The position numbers and the translations under genes were made by a program. The notes under the pieces are model-generated. The model saw only the letters and a list, made by a program, of their open reading frames with translations, was not told the origin of the DNA and did not search any database. Below are positions 9,501-16,511 of a stretch of DNA of 37,552 bases, piece after piece. The stretch covers positions 1-37,552 of the forward strand of contig JAQCKO010000012.1 in NCBI GenBank assembly GCA_027592325.1. Reading direction: 5' to 3'. Source of the DNA: a bacterium. GTDB taxonomy: Bacteria > Patescibacteriota > Patescibacteriia > UBA9934. Positions within the stretch are counted from its first letter, which is position 1, and each line of letters begins with the position of its first letter.

Positions 9501-11420
9501 TTATCTGAATTGTTCAAGTAGCTGTTGTTGCGCACTAGGTGAGTAATAGTAATTTAGGTACAACCCGGTTTCATCTGATTGATACTTTCCATTCGAAGAA
9601 ACATACAAGCCTTTTTCAAGACGAGGTAGTGTATTCACTTGTTCTTCGTTTGGTTGGCGGCCGGGTATAGAGTCGAATAATCCAGTGAGTGTTTTCCAGC
9701 CCTTAGGGGCGGCCTCATTGAGGATTTTCTCAATCACTATATCAACAATTTCTTTCTTATAGAATTGAATCATTCCGGTAGGTCCGGTGCTTCTATACGT
9801 TGCTCCCATTTCGTCTTCCTTCCATCCGTGTTTCTCTTGCAAAAAACTGATTACGTGTGGCAGACTGCGGTGCGGTTCTATAATCTTTTGCCTACCCTTC
9901 GTCTCTAACAGTTCATGAATTTTATCCGTAATCCCTTGTCGCGAGAGTGCATCTTTTGGCGGGATCCCTTGTTCTAAGATTACTTTTACCTCTTGATATA
10001 GCGGTTCGTCGTAATTTTTTGTGAGCTTCAGTGGATTGTTTTCCAGCTCTTCTGGTTGTACTGTGCCCGTAGCAAAAAATTTCCGAACCTCAAAACCTCC
10101 CTCTGACACAAGGTCGTACACAGCGCCGCGCACAGTAATGTAGTCGACGCTAATTCCCTCGGCCGCAAGTCGTTTGCGCATTTTACCTATAGTCATCCAA
10201 GCACTATCTCTTGGTTTAAAGTATGTGACTACGGTCTCAATCAGCCGTTCGCTGAAGTCTTTATTAAATCTTGGCGCCTGCGTTGTGCCGTCTTTATGCT
10301 TGCCAAAATAAGTAATTGTATCACCTTTTTCCCCTCCTTCATACTCGCTAAGACCTACTGCACGATCAAAAAGCGCAGATTCAAGAACATTAATTCCATA
10401 TATCCATTTTAAGTGATTCAGTACTCCTCGAATAGATGTTAAGTCAAGCTTTGCTATTTTTTCTCGATTTTTGCTAGGCATTTCGATCGCTGACTTCACA
10501 AGAGTTTGCCATTCAAGTTCACTTCCTGGATAGCAAATGCGTAATGTAGTGGCGTCAGAACATCCACGCAATTGACGCTTTGTCATGCGGGCAAACAAAG
10601 CTAATGATCGTATCGCATCCATGACTTCGTCTGGGTGAACGATATAGGTCGCATTGCGTACATCGTCGCAAATAAATGCATGCACATAAGGTTGCCCTGG
10701 TCTCCCGTTTGAATCTTTTGCAGCATCGTTCTTAATAGTCGTTCCATGGTAGGGCTCATTTCTGAACCATCGCGGATCAACAGTTCCGGGTTGAGCGGCC
10801 ACTGCGTGAAAGTAAGGTGTGCTCTCAATGAGTGCATGCAGTAGATGGTTAAGCGCGTGTACTTCTGCTTCTTGAAATTCATTTGGCATTTCGCTTCCTG
10901 CATCGAGAAACCTTCCTTCGTCTGGTGGAATATTTAGGAAGGCGACTTCTGTTTCACCCTCAACTGAAGCATCAGGCGTTTCGTGATCGATAGTTGGCGG
11001 TTTCTTCAAAAACGGTCCATCGAGCCTTTCATCATCCTTTGTGACATCACGAATAACGGTGTATTTTCTATTGAATTCAGGCAGTTGAACATCACTTTGT
11101 ACGTATGCGGCGAATAGCTGTAGCAACTCCATTTCCGTAGCGATTCGGGACAGTTCATTCACATCACTCGGTGCTTCGTTTTCAAGTAAATGGGCTTTGC
11201 GTGCGTGCAATTCCTTTTGAATGATACCAATCGCCTCCACAGCAGAAGGGTCTTTTAATCGAATACGTTCCTGAATGTCTCCACCAGTATGACGTGCAAG
11301 CCGATCCGTCAACTTTGCATTCGTCTCCAAATCAGAAAAAGCGGATTGAATAATCTCCATCTCTCTTTCAATATTTCTACTATTATCACGACTTTCCATA
11401 CTGTCATTTAATACTGACAA
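9501..11420 (-). CDS. Uncharacterised 639-aa protein (soluble, possible winged-helix-like segments)
   Basis: Long ORF; TTG start at 11420 or ATG at 11399; no family recognised from sequence. Confidence 0.85.
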   Translation of the reverse strand: MSVLNDSMESRDNSRNIEREMEIIQSAFSDLETNAKLTDRLARHTGGDIQERIRLKDPSAVEAIGIIQKELHARKAHLLENEAPSDVNELSRIATEMELLQLFAAYVQSDVQLPEFNRKYTVIRDVTKDDERLDGPFLKKPPTIDHETPDASVEGETEVAFLNIPPDEGRFLDAGSEMPNEFQEAEVHALNHLLHALIESTPYFHAVAAQPGTVDPRWFRNEPYHGTTIKNDAAKDSNGRPGQPYVHAFICDDVRNATYIVHPDEVMDAIRSLALFARMTKRQLRGCSDATTLRICYPGSELEWQTLVKSAIEMPSKNREKIAKLDLTSIRGVLNHLKWIYGINVLESALFDRAVGLSEYEGGEKGDTITYFGKHKDGTTQAPRFNKDFSERLIETVVTYFKPRDSAWMTIGKMRKRLAAEGISVDYITVRGAVYDLVSEGGFEVRKFFATGTVQPEELENNPLKLTKNYDEPLYQEVKVILEQGIPPKDALSRQGITDKIHELLETKGRQKIIEPHRSLPHVISFLQEKHGWKEDEMGATYRSTGPTGMIQFYKKEIVDIVIEKILNEAAPKGWKTLTGLFDSIPGRQPNEEQVNTLPRLEKGLYVSSNGKYQSDETGLYLNYYYSPSAQQQLLEQFR

Positions 11421-11427
11421 AATACTA

Positions 11428-11485
11428 TCATCTTTGCCTCATTTACTCACGTGAGAGAGGTGAATAGCAAATGAGGCAAAGATGA
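11428..11485. repeat. 17-bp perfect inverted repeat upstream of the 639-aa gene
   Basis: TCATCTTTGCCTCATTT(11428-11444) / AAATGAGGCAAAGATGA(11469-11485). Confidence 0.9.
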
Positions 11486-11487
11486 GC

Positions 11488-11712
11488 GCCCGACCGTCTT
11501 CGTAGTGTCGAAGGGGTCGGGCAGGGCTCACAGGTCGCGACCTGTGAGCCGAGTGCCTCGCGGCCGAGTGGGATCGAAATCCCACTCGGCCCCATGAGCA
11601 GCCATCCGTAGTCGGACGGCTGCTAGGCGGCGCCACGCCCGTGCCCGGACATGCCGGGCGTGAAGCGTTGCCGAAACCTCTCGGTGCGCGCGCACTCGCG
11701 CGCACCGAGAGG
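11488..11712. repeat. Tandem array of GC-rich hairpins/palindromes
   Basis: 11488-11522 GCCCGACC..GGTCGGGC; 11525-11550 GGCTCACAGGTCGCGACCTGTGAGCC (26-bp palindrome); 11562-11591 GGCCGAGTGGGAT-cgaa-ATCCCACTCGGCC; 11597-11624 AGCAGCCaTCCG-tagt-CGGAcGGCTGCT; 11634-11662 CACGCCCG..CGGGCGTG; 11677-11712 CCTCTCGGTGCGCGCG-cact-CGCGCGCACCGAGAGG. Confidence 0.92.
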
Positions 11713-11837
11713 CGGTGAACCGCTCGACATTTGATGATTTTTGCAGATTGCCTCCACAAATTTCTGTCCGCTACCTAAGGTATTCTAGGTGCGCTACAAA
11801 TTTTTGAGCTCACTATTTTCATACTGTGCTCAAGAAT

Positions 11838-11891
11838 TTGCCCGACCATCGTGAGTACGAAGGTCGGGCAAGAGTGCGGCGAGTGAGCCGC
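11838..11891. repeat. Additional hairpins related to the array
   Basis: TTGCCCGACC(11838-11847)/GGTCGGGCAA(11862-11871), same stem sequence as hairpin 11488-11522; GCGGC gagtga GCCGC follows. Confidence 0.8.
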
Positions 11892-11973
11892 GGAGTTTGC
11901 AGACTATTCAGACCGGCCTGCAAGCGGGCATCGAATGCTCGATTGTTTTACTCCCCCGAGCTGGGGAGTAAGA

Positions 11974-12429
11974 CTAGGCGGCGATCTTGCGCTGCTTCAT
12001 CTTCACGACGCCGTGGAGGGCGCTGAGCCCCCCAGCGGCGGCGACCAGTACACCACCGAGAAAGGTTGAGCCTTTCCCGCTCCCGCTGCCGGTTTGGAAC
12101 CGGATCTTCCCCTCGGGCGAGATCCGGATGAACCGCCCCTGCTGGCCGCTCCAGGGCCGCCAGACGACGTTGCCGTCGTCGTCGAGGGTGACGTTGGGGC
12201 GCCAGAACGCCCCCTCGTCATCTGTGCCGGCCGCCGCGATGGCGGCCTCCAGCGACCCGGGGTCGTCTGGGAGCGACAGCGGGCCGCAGCCCTTTTTCTC
12301 CTGGCGCCAGGGGTGATCCCCCGTCGCCAGGGCTAAGGCGAGCGCGCGAGCGCGCTCCACCGGCACCATGACGGCGCCGGCGCGGACTGTCGTGACGGCG
12401 ATGATGACGGTGGTGGTCTCGTTGGACAT
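11974..12429 (-). CDS. Hypothetical GC-rich ORFan with C-terminal hydrophobic segment
   Basis: MSNETTTVIIAVTTVRAGAVMVPVERARALALALATG...FLGGVLVAAAGGLSALHGVVKMKQRKIAA; SD GGAGG at 12434-12438. Confidence 0.7.
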   Translation of the reverse strand: MSNETTTVIIAVTTVRAGAVMVPVERARALALALATGDHPWRQEKKGCGPLSLPDDPGSLEAAIAAAGTDDEGAFWRPNVTLDDDGNVVWRPWSGQQGRFIRISPEGKIRFQTGSGSGKGSTFLGGVLVAAAGGLSALHGVVKMKQRKIAA

Positions 12430-12445
12430 GATGCCTCCAGGCATC
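12430..12445 (-). promoter_or_regulatory. SD-sequestering hairpin immediately upstream of the ORFan start
   Basis: Minus strand GATGCC-TGGA-GGCATC-ATG with GGAGG partly in loop and partly in stem. Confidence 0.6.
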
Positions 12446-13398
12446 AACCCTGTTATTCCCAGATGTCACCCTGGGCAGGGCCCCCTCCGCAAAGGGGTGA
12501 TGGTATTTTGTCAGCCTCGAATGAGCTTTCGTCCCTTGGCACATGCCTTGGGAACTGACAATCTGTTGCGCTTCTCGGCGCATATCAGGTCAATTCGGAT
12601 CGATCCTTCGACTTTGTCCTGCTAGGCGGGACTACGCTCCCGGCGGAGCCGGGCAGGCAGGATGACGAAATGGGCTGATATGCACCTCGGAGGGCTTAAG
12701 GTTATAGCCTCGCTGTGGGCGCGAAATTCACGCGCACAGGGAGACTGACGGATGGTCGTGAGATCTCTCTTAGGTCCAAAGGACCATCTCCCGGGCCAGA
12801 GCGACCTACTGATATGGGCCTCTTACTTCTCTAAGCCGAAGCTGAGAAGGGAGGTTGTCCATATGCCGGTGCGGTCTAGCATCCGTCAATCAATGACTAT
12901 TCAATTGTGAATGTTCATCCTTTTCCCGCCTTTTCACAGGCTTCACACAGTGGTTACAGATCTCTCGCTGAACCTCTATTCTGTGGTAAGGACTGTATCC
13001 CTCGCGACTCAACGCCGTAGCGGAATCGCTTAGGATGCACTCATTACCACGGCATTTCTCAGGTGCCGGGGGATATCGCCATGTTTCCCTCGACCGCAGT
13101 CGATTGATGTATGCTAGGCGTATCCGACGTATTCCCTAGAAGGGGAATAAGGTGAGAATTTCAGATAAATGGTAGAAACCTCTCTCATGAAGTTTGGATT
13201 GCTCCCTTGCTACCACTTGGCTGAAAACGATCGCTTTTATGACAAAAGCGGATACATCGCTATCAATGGAGAGCAATATATCCGCTTCTACAATATCTAT
13301 CACTAGATATTATCTGCCTCGTTTCCCTGAGGCGGGCTCTCTCACCAGGTGTATTGTAATGTTCTGCGTTTCGTCTGTTTTCTTCCTCATCGTTCGCT
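12446..13398 (-). ncRNA. Candidate large structured RNA / long structured 5' leader (~950 nt), class unassigned
   Basis: Promoter TTGACA-17-TATAGT at 13433-13405 (minus); >12 helices including long-range 12746-12754/12880-12888 (TGACGGATG/CATCCGTCA), 12580-12588/12675-12683 (GCATATCAG/CTGATATGC), 12508-12514/12555-12561, 13247-13254/13279-13286, 13170-13175/13210-13215; C(UUCG)G loop and GAUGG/CCUAAG receptor-like motif on the minus strand; no good CDS. Confidence 0.7.
12602..12672. repeat. Interspersed repeat inside the structured RNA region
   Basis: gatccttcgactttgtcctgctaggcgggactacgctcccggcggagccgggcaggcaggatgacgaaatgg; related fragments near 13830-13880 and 15000-15030. Confidence 0.6.
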
Positions 13399-13404
13399 GG
13401 CACC

Positions 13405-13433
13405 ACTATAACATATTTCACCACTTCTGTCAA
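13405..13433 (-). promoter_or_regulatory. Strong sigma70-like promoter driving the large RNA
   Basis: Minus strand TTGACA - gaagtggtgaaatatgt (17) - TATAGT. Confidence 0.75.
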
Positions 13434-13536
13434 GCGCGTCATCTATATTATGGCTAATACTAGCGTAAAATACGCAGTATTTTTGGTGAGATGCTTGTGA
13501 GAATAATTGACGAAACTGTCTCTTTCCGCCATAATC

Positions 13537-13755
13537 ATGGCGTTTATGAAGATATTTACGTGGAAGCAGCGTGCCATTGTGTTTTTGGTGACTATCGCGA
13601 CCATCGCGCTATTCGCGCTTATTGGGTATCTTATTGGGCGAGCAGCAGGATCAGGCACCATTGGGCTCGTGATCGCTGTTCTTCTTTCATACCCGGCAAC
13701 GCAATTTCAGCTCGCTAAAACCATGCGCCGCCTGTACGATACGAATAAACACTAG
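13537..13755 (+). CDS. Small two-TM membrane protein upstream of atpB (AtpI/AtpZ position)
   Basis: MAFMKIFTWKQRAIVFLVTIATIALFALIGYLIGRAAGSGTIGLVIAVLLSYPATQFQLAKTMRRLYDTNKH; location only suggests an ATP-synthase accessory role. Confidence 0.65.
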   Translation: MAFMKIFTWKQRAIVFLVTIATIALFALIGYLIGRAAGSGTIGLVIAVLLSYPATQFQLAKTMRRLYDTNKH

Positions 13756-13847
13756 GGGTACGAATGCGCATTACGTTGAACCATTCGCTTTGCTCATTCG
13801 TTGAAAGCGTTGGGAGCGTTGGTGCGAAGAGATCCTTCACATTCGTT

Positions 13848-13912
13848 CCCGGCGGAGCCACGGCAGAGCCGGGCAGGCCGGACCAGGCTCCGCCTTGGCT
13901 GCCGCTAGTTCG
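13848..13912. repeat. Inverted copy of intergenic repeat (left of atpB)
   Basis: CCCGGCGGAGCCACGGCAGAGCCGGGCAGGCCGGACCAGGCTCCGCCTTGGCTGCC; reverse complement present at 14980-15026. Confidence 0.75.
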
Positions 13913-14049
13913 CAGGAATGATAAAACGATCAAATTCAAACAGTAGATAGGCACGGTGACTTTTCCCTACAACTAACAACTCACCACCTACAACCTCAGA
14001 TCTCTCACCTCCAACATCCAACCTGAAACCTGTAACCTGAACCCTCCAT

Positions 14050-14847
14050 ATGAATGACATCATGCTCCCAGCTCGCGAGCTCTTCTCGCTCGGGCTCATC
14101 CCAATCACAGACGGATTTCTTGGATCGATCATCGTCACCATTTCGATGATTACCTTCTTTTATCTAGCGGCAGGTCGATTCTCTATCGTGCCAACACGCA
14201 TGCAAGCCTTCCTTGAAATGATGTACGAGTATGTGCTCGGGGTGCTTGAAAATGCCTTTCGTTCAAAAGAGCGTGCCGAGAAATTCCTCCCGTTTTTCCT
14301 CACCATGCTCATTTTTCTCACCGTTGCGAATCAATTCACGTTGGTGCCGTTTATTTTTGAACTCACGTATCAAGGCGGTGATCTATTCCGTCAGCCAACC
14401 AGTCACTTCGCGCTGCCGATTGCGCTTTCACTTCTTGTCTTTGTGATTTCGCATATCATGGCCTTCCGAATCTCTCCAATCAAACATTTATCGAATTTCG
14501 TGAATGCGGGACCGCTGCTTAAGGCGAGAAAGCCGATGGATTTTTTTACGGGCGCGATTGAGGCCTTCATTGGCGTATTGAATGTGATTGGAGAGGTGGC
14601 GAAAGTTGTGTCGCTTGCGGCGCGTCTATTTGGAAATATCTTTGCCGGGAATGTGATGGTTGCGGTGATAATTGGGCTCGCCTCATTCACGCAATTCATC
14701 GTGCCGATTCCGTTCATCATTATCAGCGTGTTCTCAGGATTCGTTCAGGCCTTCGTATTCATGCTTTTGTCGATTCAGTATATCGCGATGGCCATTGATG
14801 GAGCGACGCCGGAAAAACACGTCAGTTCACCTAATCTAGTAGCTTAA
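14050..14847 (+). CDS. atpB: F0F1 ATP synthase subunit a
   Basis: SLAARLFGNIFAGNVMV (essential Arg motif) and PIPFIIISVFSGFVQAFVFMLLSIQYIAMA. Confidence 0.95.
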   Translation: MNDIMLPARELFSLGLIPITDGFLGSIIVTISMITFFYLAAGRFSIVPTRMQAFLEMMYEYVLGVLENAFRSKERAEKFLPFFLTMLIFLTVANQFTLVPFIFELTYQGGDLFRQPTSHFALPIALSLLVFVISHIMAFRISPIKHLSNFVNAGPLLKARKPMDFFTGAIEAFIGVLNVIGEVAKVVSLAARLFGNIFAGNVMVAVIIGLASFTQFIVPIPFIIISVFSGFVQAFVFMLLSIQYIAMAIDGATPEKHVSSPNLVA

Positions 14848-14979
14848 ATCTCCGGTCCTCATTCACCGTAGGTCCAAATACGTTTCATTTTGGTCCTCGG
14901 TTTGCACTACTATTCTCAGTCAACCTGAGCCGTTCTTCTCTTCATAACAGTACGAGGCTCGTCATTTCTGCGAACGATT

Positions 14980-15026
14980 GGCAGCCAAGGCGGAGCCTGG
15001 TCCGGCTCTGCCGTGGCTTCGCCGGA
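14980..15026. repeat. Inverted copy of intergenic repeat (right of atpB)
   Basis: GGCAGCCAAGGCGGAGCCTGGTCCGGCTCTGCCGTGGCTTCGCCGG; reverse complement of 13848-13903 apart from a 9-bp indel. Confidence 0.75.
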
Positions 15027-15055
15027 GAATCCATTGAATTGAAAATCAACAAGAA

Positions 15056-15087
15056 CCGACTCCTACGGGGGTCGGCGCTTCTTTTTC
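15056..15087 (+). terminator. Intrinsic terminator between atpB and atpE
   Basis: CCGACTCCTACGGGGGTCGG followed by CGCTTCTTTTTC. Confidence 0.7.
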
Positions 15088-15114
15088 AAAATGCGGTCAA
15101 TCGCGTGCGAACCC

Positions 15115-15143
15115 TTGAACTTTTTTGTTCAATCGTTTACACT
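15115..15143 (+). promoter_or_regulatory. atpE promoter
   Basis: TTGAAC-17 bp-TACACT between the terminator and atpE. Confidence 0.6.
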
Positions 15144-15178
15144 TACGTCGAATTTATTCATTTTCATGTATATTCACT

Positions 15179-15406
15179 ATGGATATCGAAGCTGTACGAC
15201 TTCTCGCTGCTGGCCTTTGTATGGGTCTTGGGGCTATTGGACCTGGTATTGGAGAAGGATTTGTTGGAGGAAAAGCGCTTGAAGCGATTGGGCGCAACCC
15301 GTCTATTTCAGACAAAATCATTCCGAATATGATCGTCGCTATGGCGATTACGGAATCAACGGCGATTTACTCGCTCGTTATTGCCCTTATCATCCTCTTC
15401 GGATAA
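15179..15406 (+). CDS. atpE: F0F1 ATP synthase subunit c
   Basis: MDIEAVRLLAAGLCMGLGAIGPGIGEGFVGGKALEAIGRNPSISDKIIPNMIVAMAITESTAIYSLVIALIILFG. Confidence 0.96.
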   Translation: MDIEAVRLLAAGLCMGLGAIGPGIGEGFVGGKALEAIGRNPSISDKIIPNMIVAMAITESTAIYSLVIALIILFG

Positions 15407-15410
15407 TCCT

Positions 15411-15914
15411 ATGGATGCCCTACAGAATCTTGGAATCGACGGATGGGGCATTGTCCTTTACCTAGGAAACTTCGGTCTTCTTATTCTTTTGATGCACCGC
15501 TTTGTTTATCGTCCTCTTGTAAAGATGCTCGATCAGCGACGCGAGACCATTAAAACGAATGTAGAAGAGGCAGAAGAAATGCGAAAAACGCTTGCATCAG
15601 AAAAGGCAGAAGAGGAACAACTCCGTCAGAAACGTGAAGCAGAGCTTGAACAGCGTATTCGTGAGGTAAAAAAGACCGTAAAGGAGCAGGCGAAAACGGT
15701 TTTGCAAGATGCAGAAGTGCAGCGAGAAGCGATTTTAACGCAGGCATCTGTACAAGCAAATCGGACGATTGATGGTGTGCTTTCTGAGGCAGAAGCAGAG
15801 ACAAAAAAACGCATTAAAACCGTTGCGCTTGCGGTTTTAGACGGAGGTGTTTCTGAAGCAGATGTAGAAAAAAGCGTTTCTGAAAGCTGGAAGCGCCTTG
15901 TGAAAGAAGTCTAG
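15411..15914 (+). CDS. atpF: F0F1 ATP synthase subunit b
   Basis: N-terminal TM, long charged coiled-coil, position in operon. Confidence 0.93.
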   Translation: MDALQNLGIDGWGIVLYLGNFGLLILLMHRFVYRPLVKMLDQRRETIKTNVEEAEEMRKTLASEKAEEEQLRQKREAELEQRIREVKKTVKEQAKTVLQDAEVQREAILTQASVQANRTIDGVLSEAEAETKKRIKTVALAVLDGGVSEADVEKSVSESWKRLVKEV

Positions 15915-15917
15915 GCT

Positions 15918-16511
15918 ATGGTGACAAATCTCTTCGCAGCTATGATTCGTGATGTCATGCAGGCGTCAGAAACGGCAGATTTCTTTAAGAAAGGAGCGAG
16001 CGATCGAAAGAAAACGCTTCGCGCAGCGCTTGGTCCCGACTACCCTGAGGCAATGATCGACTATATCGCCGAGGTGAAAGGGGAAGATTTTGCGCGTGCG
16101 GCAGCGCCCATTGTTGAGCTTGCTGCTTCTCGTCAATCATTGATCGTTGCAGCTCCGCGCCTAGCAAAAGAAGAGAATGGGTTTCTTGTCGCTGCTTCAA
16201 AAGCGCTACGCGGCGGTATCAAAGAACGCGGCGAAAATCATCTTGGGCGTGAGTTGAATCGAATTGAAGAAGCAGGCGGTTCGTACAAAGAAGCGTTTCA
16301 ACGCGAGGTGAGTGGCTTGCTGCTTGCTTGTGAAGGGAAAGATCTTCCAATATTGCAACTTGCGCGAACGCTTGAGGACGAAGAGTTCGCTGGATATCAT
16401 GTGACAGTCCAGAGCGATTTACTTGGCGGAGCAAGGCTTTTCAAAGAAGGAGAAGTGTATGACGACAGCTGGCGAGGCCGACTAACCAAGGTACTAAATG
16501 CCATCAATTAA
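15918..16511 (+). CDS. atpH: F0F1 ATP synthase subunit delta
   Basis: Divergent delta; C-terminal 'VQSDLLGGARLFKEGEVYDDSWRGRLTKV', operon position. Confidence 0.88.
   Translation: MVTNLFAAMIRDVMQASETADFFKKGASDRKKTLRAALGPDYPEAMIDYIAEVKGEDFARAAAPIVELAASRQSLIVAAPRLAKEENGFLVAASKALRGGIKERGENHLGRELNRIEEAGGSYKEAFQREVSGLLLACEGKDLPILQLARTLEDEEFAGYHVTVQSDLLGGARLFKEGEVYDDSWRGRLTKVLNAIN

Noticed and set aside
11488-11712. CRISPR array or integron attC array
   Set aside because: Hairpins differ in sequence and are not spaced by regular unique spacers; no cas genes, integrase or attC core sites in the window.
11439-11759. Minus-strand ORF of 106 aa across the hairpin array
   Set aside because: Composition is explained by GC-rich palindromes; no RBS and no protein-like pattern.
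12368-12625. Plus-strand ORF of 85 aa and other overlapping ORFs (11987-12316, 12094-12336, 12218-12583) in the GC-rich region
   Set aside because: They overlap the better-supported minus-strand CDS 11974-12429 (SD GGAGG) or the structured RNA; GC-rich DNA gives spurious long frames.
12446-13398. Group II intron or rRNA fragment
   Set aside because: No GUGYG 5' end, no recognisable domain V, no reverse transcriptase and no rRNA universal motifs.
15039-15332. Plus ORF of 97 aa overlapping atpE
   Set aside because: Different frame from the well-supported atpE and crosses the terminator/promoter region.
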